The position numbers and the translations under genes were made by a program. Source: Onchocerca lupi (Eukaryota; Nematoda; Chromadorea; Rhabditida; Onchocercidae). Taken from it: a stretch of DNA of 64,000 bases. Shown piece by piece: positions 13,001-25,573 of this stretch. The stretch lies in NCBI GenBank assembly GCA_028564675.1, contig JAOVVO010000075.1, forward strand, positions 1 through 64,000. Reading direction: 5' to 3'. The first letter of the stretch is position 1. Every line of letters begins with the position of its first letter. The notes under the pieces were generated by a model. That model had not been told where the DNA came from, made no database searches, and saw nothing but the letters and a program-made list of their open reading frames with translations.

Positions 13001-13577
13001 GTTTGCTCACTTGAAATACATTCGCGCTATAATTTTTCCCAGATTTACCAAATAATTTTCGATTATTTGAATAAAGTAATTCCAAAAAAGGATGATGTTT
13101 CTAACTGGTTTTAAATAATTTTAATTATGAATGAATTCTGTTGCGTTTCATCTCAATCTGTTGCAAGGAGAAATACTGCGATATTCCCGTGAAGCTTGCT
13201 CTGATCGATGTGAACCACAGTCGTGCTGAATATTTGAATTCGAAGCAGTATGAACGTAAACTCATACCGATAATTCTTATTTAAAAAAAAAAAAAAAAAG
13301 AAAAGAGAGCTTAAACATGCATCAAAATTTTCAATACCTGTAAAGTTTTTCCAGAAACTTTCTAGCAGAATTAAGAATTTTCTATTTTTTTTAAAAAAAA
13401 AAAAAAGATCGAAAAAGCATATATGCGTTCTCAAATAGAAAAACAGTGATTCATACTGTTTATCTCAAGAAAATTGGCAATATTCATATGACTAGTCATT
13501 TATGATATTCATTTCTTATTCAATTTTTATGTCTTTGTATTTTAATTCCTTCTAGCAGCCAAGATTTTTTAATACTT
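10058..13577. other. unassigned AT-rich DNA
   Basis: No gene recognised. Contains several A/T runs (around 11018-11036, 11901-11920). A short plus-strand frame near 12588-12750 is dominated by Lys and Glu codons and looks like purine-rich low-complexity sequence rather than a gene. Confidence 0.4.
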
Positions 13578-13819
13578 TTAAGAAAAAATCAAAACAGAGC
13601 CAGAAGGACAAAGTATTTTGCTTTTGATAATAGCGAAAGTATAAAACATTATTACATAATATGTAGGCATTAAAAAACTGGTGGTAGCGATAATAATTCG
13701 AAGAAAACAAGCAATATCAGTTCTATCAATGATAATGTCAAAAGACAGCATACCATTCTTTAATACACAATGACTCAAACAATTAACTTCTGTCAAATAA
13801 AATATATTAAAAACACTAA
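13578..13819 (-). other. orphan exon-like segment, possible receptor TM5
   Basis: After an acceptor-like TTTGACAG, the minus frame reads a cysteine-containing stretch (EVNCLSHCVLKNG) and then a hydrophobic segment with an internal proline (FLRIIIATTSFLMPTYYVIM). That is the look of the second extracellular loop plus TM5 of a nematode serpentine receptor. I found no convincing exons for the rest on either side. It could be a receptor fragment or chance. Confidence 0.3.
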
Positions 13820-14767
13820 TTATTTTTATCAAATGATTTCGTGACGACAAGCGTATAATCATAGAATTGTTTTCAAAATTATGAACACGAAAGACATGAC
13901 CACTGAGATACGAATGACTCCAGTATCTAAATGAAGTTTAACAAATTTGTCGTATACTCTAACATATCTATTCTTCGTATAAAATCCGAAGTTAATATTC
14001 TCTAAGCATTTAAAGTTGAATTTCAGTACTTTTTTCCTCAGAAAAATTCTTTCAATATTTTCTGGTTTTAAGGGTAAACTATTTTAAACTTATTGCAAAT
14101 TTTTTAAAATTATTTTTATTTACTACTAATCTGAAATAAGCATTTCGTGATCATTTCGGATTATTATTGTTCTGAAAAAAGCATTCCGCTAACGAAAAAT
14201 TTTATTTTAATTACTTTAAAACTTTATGTGACTTACTCATTAAAGAAGTTCATTAAAAAATAGTGTAACATAATCGAGGCATCAACATTATTGAAATGTC
14301 AAAGTACAATTTTCCGGCAATCGCATAATTTCACATAATATCTCGACTTAACATTTTAAAATTCGGGGAAATTTTACGGAAGACTGGAACAATTTATTAG
14401 ACAAAAATTCATAACTTTTTCGAAAATGATGAAAATATTGATCATGCTTTGGTAAAAATTGGAAATTTTCCATTTCATTTTTTAGAAAAACAAAAATTTC
14501 GATAAATATATAAGATTCAGTTGATGATTTTACTACTGAAGCGTCAAATTATTTCGCAAAAGCTAGATCTTACTTATTTAAATATTCAATTTTTCAAGAA
14601 ATTATAAAAAATTTGAAATTCGGCGAATTTCTAGTTTTCAAATATAGAATCAAGTAATAGGAAATGAAGATGTATCTGAAATTAGTACTCGCGTAAACAC
14701 CAATTTTTTTCCTGATTTGTATATTGTGACTAGGAGAAAATTTTATTATATAAATTCTTTTCTCGAT

Positions 14768-14989
14768 TTACAAGGCAAGCAGCAATAATTCAAAAATATC
14801 GATGTGGCGTAATCGCATTATCTTCACTTCCTGAACAATAAAGGCTGTTTTGAGGATAGATCCGAAAATTAAAATAATCACTAAACCTATATAAATCCAT
14901 TTACCAAATTGAATTGAGATAATTTTAAAAAATGTCAGAGTTATTCGTCGAGTTATATTTTTCAATATGTAAGGATTGCAAACTTCCAT
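14768..14989 (-). CDS. small putative membrane protein behind myosin VI
   Basis: ATG at 14989 lies about 130 bp after the myosin stop codon, on the same strand. It is preceded by a good acceptor (TTTTCTTAG, 22 nt before the ATG), which would suit trans-splicing of a downstream operon gene. The frame encodes a basic N-terminus and one strong hydrophobic segment (WIYIGLVIILIFGSI). A donor-like GTAAAT before the stop could join, in phase, to a second exon after the TCCTAG near 14733, extending the frame by some 40 residues. No family was recognised and codon content is AT-driven, so it may not be a gene. Confidence 0.3.
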   Translation of the reverse strand: MEVCNPYILKNITRRITLTFFKIISIQFGKWIYIGLVIILIFGSILKTAFIVQEVKIMRLRHIDIFELLLLAL

Positions 14990-15119
14990 GTTATAATATT
15001 CGCGTTTCTAAGAAAAGTAAATTAGAGTGAACACATAATAAACAAACAGTGAAACAATTTTGTGTTAGTTTAAAATAAAAAAATATTCTATTGATTGCCT
15101 CAAACCTTTGCTCCTGTAA

Positions 15120-18100
15120 TCATTTCTTTTCTGTTGTATGGATCAATTCTTTAGAGGCCACATTTCGTTCCTTCCACTTGTTGTAAGCTCGCATACGGCG
15201 ATAATATTCACTTTTGCATGCTGATGATAATTTCGGATCTTAAAAAGAAGCATCATAAAAATTTTTTGATTTATTCAAAGATCTGATTCATTTATTCATT
15301 TTTCGTTTTTGGATAGTTTAATTTATTTAAATCATGCAATTTTTCTGGCATTTCCATCTTAGCATTTGCAATCAAGTTATGATTAGTACCAGAACATTCC
15401 AATAAATATTCCTTCAAAAAAAAAAAAAAAAAAAAAAAAAATGCAGATCATGATTAAGTGGTGCTTGATAAGTCAATTTTCTTTTCTCCCATTTCTTCCC
15501 CATCTCAATAAGTCTTCCGAAGTTTTTTTGCAAATAAAATCTCGACAAAACCCAGATATTTTATAATATAAACATGATCCTTTAGTCTGAAACAAAAGCC
15601 TTTGTTCCCTCATCTCTCGATCTGCTAAAGCTTGTATGCATGTCTAAAATGTTGTAAACAATGTTGTCTGGAATTTTGTAAGGACTGAAGTTTATGTGAT
15701 TATTTAAAATTGTAAACATTGTCTTTCTCTCATCTCATGTCTTGATAACTAATAAATTGTAAGTTACGCTTATAACAAGACCAACTTTTATCGATATAAA
15801 AAAGGAGCTTCTGGCGCTCATCGCATCAGTAGCTACTCAGTAGTGAGTTATTCAATGATTATTCGGTTGATACTTATTGATTACTCAATGGTTATTCAGT
15901 TAATCAGCTCAAAAGCTACTCAATTCACTCGATAATCAATACTCTCCAATTCAGTCTATATTCAGTTCATCTGTATTACAACCAATCGGTCAACTGCAAT
16001 CATGATATTGTCTGACTTTATTTTATCTCATAAATGGACAAAAAATCAATTATCCGTCAACGAATAAAACTTTTATCACCAAGATTCGTCTCTGTCACAA
16101 TATAAAGAACTTTCTCGACAAAATCTAATAATAAAAACTTACCACTGGAATTAATACCATTTCTGATATCAGCATAACGCCATTTAGATAAATCACATTT
16201 TTGAGTTACATGTCTATTTTCTCTAAATATTAGTGCTGATTTTTTGAAAATGATTTTTTAAAATGAATGTGAAATTTATTTGACTTCAGCCAAGAAAATA
16301 TTGCTGAAATATTGTCAGGAATATGATTGAGATTAAGTTTTCAGCAATGCATTTCCTGTTCCATAATTTGTATATGCTTCGCTAATTCTTTCAAACACGA
16401 AATTATCTGTTGAGTTCTTATTTCCCATTCACTAATCTAATATGCTTTTTAGAATCTTCTGGCTAGAAGATCGGTACTATCAGCATACACATAAATACAA
16501 AATGTATTTGTATGCTGATTTTACCGATCTTCATATTTTGTATATACACATATATTTAATATATTTTGCTCATTTAAAATTAAAGTTGCACCAATTCTCG
16601 TCTTCACGTTTTACGTCATAATTGTAGTAGAAATTTTATTAAAAATATTAATGATACAAAGTAGTTACCCTAATTCCGTTTTAAGCTCACTTTGCTCTTC
16701 CTCTTCAAAATTTTCACGTTCCTTCTGCAAGAACTTCTCCTGCATTTGCAGTTCGTTGGTTACAGCTTGATATCTATAAGTTAATATTTTTTTTTTAGCT
16801 TTTCATTATATCTAATTCATCAGATTCAATCACAATGTTTATAGTTCGAAAATTATAATAAATTTGAAAAATCGGATAGCGATGGATAGAATGAAGATAG
16901 AAGCATTAAAATTTATTTCTTGTAACAACATTGCATAGAAGCTTTTTAAGTTTACTTCAAGTATTTCAACTTTTCCTTCGCATCGTTCATGAAAATGTCA
17001 CATCTATGTAGTATATTCTTATCATCTGAACATGACATGTGCTGGAATTTTCGATTTTGAACAAAGCAAAGTCATGTTTATATGTTTTACCGAACTATTA
17101 TTACTAATTTAAATAAATCATAGATTTTTAAAGCAATAATAAATTTTCCAAACCAACAAATACGAGTAGCAATTTACACTCTTAATGAACAAATTCGTTT
17201 TAAATTAGATCCAAGCTTATCATAAATAATTTTACTTTGATTTCATATTTGAATTTTTCAACATCCTCTTTCAATGTATCAATATTAGCTGTCCATTTGT
17301 GCAAATTCGTTTCTTTCAACTTATTAAATACAGAATACATCTCATTTATATTTTTTGATAGCGTCGACAAGGCTGATAAAGCATTTATCCTGAAATACAT
17401 AGAAAAGCGAAAATATAATCAGCAAAAGTGTACTCTGAACCAGTACTTGGGAAAAACTAAAAATTTTGAGGAAGATATATTTTTTAAAATGAATTGCAGA
17501 ATTTAGGTTCCAAAAAATATTATTGAGAAAAATTCCAGTCATTGTCTGGGTGAATTAAGAATACCTTGATCGATATGACTTATGCGCTAAATAGGCGCGA
17601 ACAGCGTTCTGAATTTTGATGCGACACTTTGCCCTGTGTGTCAGCAGTCTTTCTACTAAAATAATTATACTTTCTTCAAGATGGATGATATGGAAATTCA
17701 GTTAAATAATAGCTATCATTAGAAATTTCTTCAGTATCACCTTTGACCAAGCTTATAATTGCGAATTGTATTCTTCGGAATCGAAAACGGCACAACCAGG
17801 ATGACATGCATTTAATCAAATTTTCAATATTCTCTTTATCTTGATGTAGTAGCTAAAATAATGAACTGCTAAAAAAAATTTAAATTTCGCTGAAGAATTT
17901 TTCGCCTTATTATTCGAAGCATGCCTTATTATTTGAAGATGTTCTTTTCAAAATTAATTCCAAAATTGTCTTTATTTTTTAATTAAACCTTATCAAATTC
18001 AGCAAATTTTCCGTGTCGGAAGAATGCTTTCGTGAGACCAAGTCTGTAATCCTTTTCTTCCAAACCAATCACTCGAAATAGGCACTGTAATTATTTCAGA

Positions 18101-21100
18101 AATAAAAGTTCTTTCAGATGTTATTTTAGAAATGAAATGAAAAAAATATATAAACCAGTAAATTTACACCTCAGAACTAACCTTACAAAATAATTGAGCA
18201 TCGAGCATTACAAGTTTGTTTGGTAAATGTTTCTGATACATATTGTACAATGAAAGATAAGGTACTCTGTAGTGAAACGACATTAATTTTTTTGCAGAAG
18301 TGGAAGGCATAACTACTTTATGTTGATTTCTAGTTCAAAGAAAAGACCTATAATCATAATGAAAAAAAAGAATCCTAGACATATTTTGAAATCTGATATT
18401 ATATACCTGCAATGGAAGATATAAGGATTCTTATTATCTGGATTTTTCTAAATGGGTAAAAATATGGGCAAACGTCAATAGTTAACCTTGACGGAAAACC
18501 TCGCTGCATAACTTTCAACGCATTTGACATTCCAGAGCATTTCAGTTGCAACAGAATCTGCGCACCATCAAACTGATTAGATTTCATTTCCGAATTGGGT
18601 TTAATACATCGTACGAAGTGTGTTCCCTTAAACAAGTAGGATTCACAAACTTTCAATATGATATTTCGGTAATACTGAGATTTTCGAAAATAATATCAAA
18701 AACAAAAATAATGCGACAATGATTGTTTTTCTCTTATTTTACAGATTATTTTATGACTTCACACTTATTATGAAACGCTAGCAGAACAAGAGAAATTTTT
18801 TAATTAGTCCAAGAATCCACCGTTTCACGTAATTTTGCAAGTAAAATATCAAGTTGCGATCGAAATTTGTTTCCAACTGATGCATTCTTCAATTTGCCCA
18901 ATGGTGCATCTCGCTTATCCGTATTCGAAAATTCGTTACCGGTGAACAGTTTACAAACTAAGCTTTTTCTTAAACAAAATATTTTGGCAATAATCATTGT
19001 AAATTTTAAAATATTTGATTCTGCGGGATATTTTGAGATACTTTTGCAATTAATTATTAGCTAAAAGATTTTAGAATTGTAACTTTGCGAAATATTTCGA
19101 CGTAACAAACCTGCTCTGTTGCATTAGACATTCTAGTGATGCATGCAAAGTATCGTTATTCTTTTGAAGAAATTGAGCAGTATCATAGCAAACATCGGCT
19201 GCATAATGGCGAATGATGAAACCTTCATTATCACGCATCATACGATGATGACGTGATAAGCGTGGTACCTGTACAATAGATTTCAGAAGTCTAATAATTA
19301 TATTCCCTGCTAAATAACACATTTATTTGTTGTCAAATGCCAGAATTTATTTTTTTTTTTTTTGAAATTTTATCGTTTAACCATTTCTTTTTAAGCTTGA
19401 TTAATTTTCCACTCATTGTTATAATAAATTTGAAGCATATCAGTGGAGATTTCGTGGAAAGTGAAAATTTCCAATTAGGCTGCAAAAGCACATATCCGAC
19501 CGTCATGTCATAGGCAATAGCAACGATCGACATGGACGGTGATTTTTTGGGTTACAACCTATGATTTCAATTTAAGCAGCATGATAAATTGCGAATATCA
19601 CTAGTCCTGACAAAATCATTGTTCATTTTTTTTTCATTGATATATCAATCAATGACAAATTTCCTAATTTTTGTTCGAAAATTAATTAATCCTTGTTTAA
19701 TTTCTGGATGCAGAAGAACAAAAAACACGTTCTAAACTGATGAAAGCGAACCATTAGGCAAGGATGACAGATGTGGGTTTCATGCACTGTCGTCGTAAAA
19801 TGTTGCGTAGAAGATTGTGGCAAACGTGATTCATTGTCCAGTAGTTCAAAAATACCGTATAACTTCTGCTCAAATAATTCTACAACATAAACGAATAGAT
19901 AATATGATGCAAGAATGTATTCTATATTATTTTTCAACATTTTTTAGTTTTGAAAATTGAATATTATCAATGCAGTATGTTTCCTTATGACATGCCTATT
20001 TTACCATCAGATACTATTAAGTCTCAATCTCTCGATATCGTTTTATTACTAACTTAATTTTGAAAATTTAATATTCTGCGGTAGGCACGAAAACAAAACA
20101 ATTTCACCCATAAAATAATGAACGCTTTATATTTTTAACAAATAAATGATAATAAATGAAATACGATTGATAATTAGGTCAAACCAATGCAATTTTTGTT
20201 ATCACTGAATTCAACTTTATCATAATGCAATTGCTCTTTGCAGTACAAATTTTGTTCATCCATCAAAATTCGTTCATTGAAGAAATTTTGCAACTTTTCA
20301 TTGCAATAATTTATGCAAAATTGCTCATAAGAATTTACATCCATTACTTCTGAAATATTTCAGAAATTCCGAAATTTTTGTAAGAAATATTTCTTGATTA
20401 TTTTTTTATTACTTGAAGAATTTTTTTTAAGGTATTGATAAGTTGATAAACATTTTAGATGAATGTGTCGGATAGAAGGGACATGTTTCGGTAGTTTCAG
20501 ATTCCAGAGCGACATCGCAACGATTGTTTCAGATTTCAGAGCAAAACTCAGCTATAGTTTCAGATTCCAGAGCGAAAACAATGGCAATAATGCAATGCAT
20601 TTCATTATGAATTATTGGAATAAAAATGAACGATACCAAAACCAGCTGTATCCAAAACACCGATTGAAAAAGCACTTTCGTCAAAGGGCATGCATTCCGT
20701 GATTTTATTAACGATTGCAGTAAATAAACGATTGTAAATAACTTTAGCGAGGGCATCGCGCGCCGCACTTGCTTCACTAGCATGAAGTGGTACTCTGGAA
20801 TCCAGAATTTGAAGAATGTGTAATCCTGATATCGATCTGAACCGTTTCTCAATCTCTTCTGTTGAACAGTGAGTTTACGCTTATAATAAAACCTTTCACA
20901 GTAAATAAGAATTAAAAAGATACAATGCTGTTATCATTTCAATAACAGAATAATTGGAAGCATAAAATCAAAGAGAAGAAATCAGAACAATATGCATTAT
21001 TGAATGATTTTCAACAGAATTAAATTGATATTAGGAATATCTATGGTCGCATATACTTCAACTACGACGTTCGAATGATTGCTAATTTAATTAGAAATTA

Positions 21101-24100
21101 AATTGTCAGAGAGTCCTGTTAAAATTCTTATAAACCAAATCTTTAGCAGGTAATTATTTCTTAGTCTTCGATCTTGTTAAAATTAAATGAGTATGAGAAA
21201 TATTTGCGAGGAAAAAAATTACGACTCTATCAGCCATAAAGCTTCTGTACTGAGATTGAAAATTAAGTTGGCGGAAAGTTATTAAAAACCATATAAACAA
21301 AGCTTAATGGTTATTCTTTTCAGATAGTTATCTTTTGGTCTTCGATCTTGTAATCTCTTCCGATTTCAAAACATGCTGATAGAAAGAACAATTTAGAATC
21401 CGAAAGAATTCTTTCAAGCAAATATTAAGATATTTTGAAAAAATAAAAAAAAAAGAAAGGAAACTTGTTATGATATGAAGCTTTGGAAGAATTAAGCCTA
21501 TTGGAAGCAATAAATGTTCAATACAATTTTTTTTTTTTTTGATGTTAACAAATTTTTCCGAAATGTTACAAAAAAGTTTTAAGTTGAATAACTTACGCAT
21601 AAAGTGTCCCCTTGGTTCCACCTCTAGTTGGCTGCATCAATCGAGTCACAAGATGATTTCTCAGATCGTTTATTTCAATGCCAAGTAATTCAGCTACATT
21701 AATCAAATGCATATCGCTTCCTTGTTTAAGATTACAGCCACCTATAATTTATATATATCCATTCAAGCTCCTTCATTTCAATTTTTACGACATCCATTCA
21801 ATGATTCAATGATTATTTTTCAATTTTCTTCGAATTTCGAATTTTACATTAAATTTTTTTAGAAATATTATTATAATCGATTATATTTATACGATAAAAG
21901 CATGCTGGTCTTCTAAATAAAATCTATAATTTTTATCCAATGTATTTTCAATTTTTTTCAATCTTTCAGTCTTTTTTGGCAGCTCATATAAGTTATTTGA
22001 AAATTAAATTGTGAACACATTAGCAGTTTTTAAATATTTAATTCATGAAAGTTTACAGTTTAAAAATCTTCAACTTAATTTCAATTCAAAATTCAGTCCC
22101 AAAATTCAGTTAAAATTCATTTGAATGATTTAACATGCAAATTATCAAGGAATGAATAAAAATGGAATCTTTTAGCGCGTCAAAACTTTGTTAATGGTTA
22201 AAAGATTAACTATGTTTTGCTGTAAATATAATTAAAATCATTATACTCAAATCATGTTATCATTTGGTATAACTAAAGATTACTTTTGAAATTGATTGTT
22301 TCATCGAAAAATTCGATATTTCCAAGATGCAAAACTGCAGCAACTATTTCGAGCACTACATCTCGATTTTCTGGTGGGACATTGATACGATTGAATGCAT
22401 CCAATAATTTTTGAAAATCATTGTAATCATCAATCAACTCATCTCGCAAATCATCCTTAAATATAATTTTTAAAAAATGAAAAAAATCTATCATTCTTTT
22501 GAATTCACAAATGAGCACGTTATAGAAAGTCTCAAAACTGATAAATCTCAAAATCTCAAATCTCAAAATCAAGTCTCAAAATCTCAAATTCTCAAGTCTC
22601 AAAGTCTGAAAAAAAAAATTTTTTTTCTCAAGTTACAAATTACTCGATTACTTAAATTACTGATGGGTTGAATGAAGATGACATGAGAACTGAGCATAAT
22701 GAGACAAATTTCCATCCTTACCAAATCATCCTTCTTTCGTTCTCGCATCACTTTATTCGAACTTTCTTTGTTCAAAAAGAATTGCAAACATCCTTTATTA
22801 AGATACTAAAATAACAAATTTTGCTGAAATATATGTATAGGAGAGAAAAATTGAATCAAAACTTTGAAAAAATCAATTTTAGAGTAAATGAAAGGAATGT
22901 TTCAAGAGAACTAACATTGAAATTTTCCAATTTATTCAATTTTAATTTGCTTGCCATTTGATCGTCAGCACCAGCAATCAACTGATAAAAGATATGATAA
23001 TTTCTTTCACATGAATTCTGGCCGCAAAGACGTGAACGTTCTAATAAATAATGGGATACGAAACCACCAACAATAATGCCCTGAAAATGCCAAGAAAGCA
23101 AAATAATTTTCAACTCTTTCATATTTTGAAAATTACAATACATAAATTATGACATTTTTCTTACCAATTTAAGCGAAATGTTAGAACATAAAAGAAATTC
23201 AGATATAAAAAAGAAGGTCAAATCATCTTTTCAAGTCTGATCTAGAATCTGTTCAAGTTTGATCTAGAATTCATTCAAGTTTGATCTAGAATTCGTTTTA
23301 TTAATTTACTACATAATGAGAACTAGCAAATTGTCTGATTCTGATTGCATTGTTTCTCATATTTCTAAAGTATTGGAATGTTTCTAAAATGCTGCAAAAC
23401 ATTGACAACCGTTTGACTCAAATACGACATTTTCATTCAGAATTTGCTGAAATCCAAAATGTATCTAATATATTTTTTAAAGCTACTCTATATATCACAA
23501 AAGCTTCGTGGTTATTTCGAAATGTTCTTGCATATTCAATTCAGCAAATAGCAAAATAGCTGAATTACCACAAATGTTTCGCTAAATGCTATATAAATTG
23601 CTTAACCATGAAAATTCTACTATCAAACCTTGTCATTGAAATGTATTTCAACAAATTTGCCAAATCGACTGCTATTATTGTTGCATGCGGTTTTTGCATT
23701 TCCAAATGATTCCAAAATTGTACTTACTAAATTTTAAATGATTATAAATATGTTAAATTCTACCTAAAAAATCTGAAATCTGACAACTAAATCATAAAAT
23801 ATTTGGATATGTTGGCACTTTAACTCAGTTTCGTTCAAAAATTTTATATCTTTGAAGTTTTAGCTGACTAGTAATGTTTACTTTCTATTCGTAAAGTTGT
23901 ATGCTGACAAAAAATACGAGAAAAAAGATGAAATCGTTTATATGCAATATAAACTTTTCCGTTTATATGCAAGTGTTCCGATTTAATATATCAGGTTAAG
24001 TTAATAAGTGAATAATTAAATCATCAAATAATAAATGAATAATTAAATATTATCAAAAGTGCTGAATGCATATTACGTAACCAAAAATATTTGATTACGT

Positions 24101-25550
24101 ATTACGTGACTAATGAGCTAGTCAAATTATTGCTTAATTTTGCTACAAATGTTTGCTTATCACTTGCGATACTAAAATAACATCAAACTATGGTTTTTTT
24201 TTCTGATTACTACTAAGTCTGATTATATGATTAAAATTTCAATTCAAATACTTACTTTCCAAAATGCGTTGCTCGATTGTCCCTACAAGATGTCCCCAAG
24301 ATTCGCATAAAAATCGGATTATGTGTTTTTGAGATTCAGTCTTACCGGCTCCAGATTCTCCCGATATAATGATCGATTGAGATTCATGATTACGCATCAT
24401 GTCACAATAAGCTTTATCAGCTTAAAACAATTACATTTACATATGGTTAAATTTCAGTTTTGCGAAATTTTGCGAATTTGTCCAATTATCATTGAACTCT
24501 TGACTTTTAATTGAATTTGTATAATAAAGATATAAAAGCATCATTGAACAATTACCAATAGCAAATATATGTGGCGGCAAAGATCCTAGTGATTGTCCTT
24601 TGTACTTTCGTATCATATCGATATCATATAAGCCAGAAATTTGTTCGTACGGATTGATTGCAATGAGTATATTGGCCACGTAAGTCTACAAAATCTCAAC
24701 AATACTGTCAAAGAAAAAAATCAGAAATAACTGATGAACGAAAAAAATACTTTTACTTCATATTAATATTTAAATCATATTTTTAAATGATAGTATTCCT
24801 GTTCGAAAAGAAATATCTGTCGATAAGACTGTCTCTCTGTTCTAGATAATATAACTAAGTGGATTAAGAGTCTGAAATGCTTCGCTCAAACTGCTTAGTA
24901 TTTCAGCAAACAGAAAACAATACTCTGAAATTCAAAAGATTTCGAAGACTAAAGATAAAATTTGATGATAAATAAAACTCACATAAAATTGCTTGCGGTT
25001 ATATCGCAAACGGCAATTATTTAGAAGACAACCGTCATTTAGATGAATTAGTGAACCTGAAAATAATTTTACGTCTAGTATTACTTCCACACTTTTTTTT
25101 AACAAATTTAATTTTTGTTTCTCTGAGCTGTTTCATTCTGTCTCAACCATCGCACAGAATCAAGAATTCCATATCAGGAAAATCTATATCTATATGTTAA
25201 TTATATTGATATTTATAGTAGAAAAATTTATGTTTTAATGATTAAATGTTTACAATTATCATCGAAATCTTGGCTGATATCTTCTCCAGCAGGAAAAATA
25301 TTATCGTAAGAGGCTCGAAACTAAAATAACTAATCCGATTAAAGTTTGGTTTATTTCCAAAATGTACACAACTAATTTATTTATTCAAATTACAGCATTT
25401 TTTAATTTTAAATCGTTTTAGTACCGTTTCTGGTCCATGTAATCGTTGCAGTGTCAGACATTCACCACCGATATCGATAATTTTGCATAAAATGAATCCG
25501 TCTTTATCATCAGGTACCCAAACATGCATATTCACTTCTTCTGCTTCCAT
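15120..25550 (-). CDS. MYO6: class VI unconventional myosin, 25 exons, short tail
   Basis: Actin motor of the minus-end-directed class (C. elegans relatives SPE-15/HUM-3 and HUM-8). I traced 25 phase-consistent exons, from ATG at 25550 to TGA at 15122-15120, about 1006 residues. The motor has P-loop GESGAGKT (about residues 153-160, exon 24420-24256), switch I NNNSSRFG (exon 23726-23629), switch II LDTAGFE across the 20637/20349 junction, and THFVRCIKPN (exon 18626-18487). Class VI hallmarks are present: the extra loop after GGFVSHYLLERSR (22805-22722) and the reverse-gear insert after the converter (exon 17852-17741), then one IQ motif (RAKCRIKIQNAVRAYLAHK, 17655-17565). The tail is about 170 residues and ends soon after the DLSKWRYADIRNGI block. 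The C-terminal cargo-binding domain was not found. One acceptor (17017) is weak but demanded by frame, and the 18962 acceptor is uncertain. Confidence 0.92.
15640..16104. repeat. possible solo LTR in the last myosin intron
   Basis: Within intron 15239-16142, a block starts near TGTCTAAAATG and ends CTGTCACA. It contains a TATA-like GATATAAAAAAGG followed about 30 bp later by CATCGCATCAGT, then an AATAAA signal close to the right end. That is the usual U3-R-U5 order of an LTR read on the plus strand. It is unlike the flanking AT-rich intron. Exact ends and a target duplication could not be fixed. Confidence 0.35.
16466..16532. repeat. 67-nt near-perfect hairpin in a myosin intron
   Basis: Left arm GAAGATCGGTACTATCAGCA and onward pairs with the right arm ending TTACCGATCTTC. 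The stem is about 29 bp with one 2-nt mismatch, one 4-nt bulge (CATA) and a loop of about 5 nt. Size is like a miRNA precursor, or the core of a small inverted-repeat element. Confidence 0.6.
23230..23295. repeat. 22-bp tandem repeat, three copies
   Basis: Three head-to-tail copies of TTCAAGTTTGATCTAGAATT plus two bases, at 23230, 23252 and 23274, with few differences. It lies inside the myosin intron between exons 23629 and 23080. A looser TCTCAAAA-type simple repeat lies in another myosin intron at about 22530-22608. Confidence 0.8.
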
Positions 25551-25573
25551 TACGATTAATTGTGCTAGTACTG

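Noticed and set aside
22530..22608. Repeated TCTCAAAA units that looked like a CRISPR-style array
   Set aside because: Short, contiguous, without spacers, inside a eukaryotic intron: a simple repeat.
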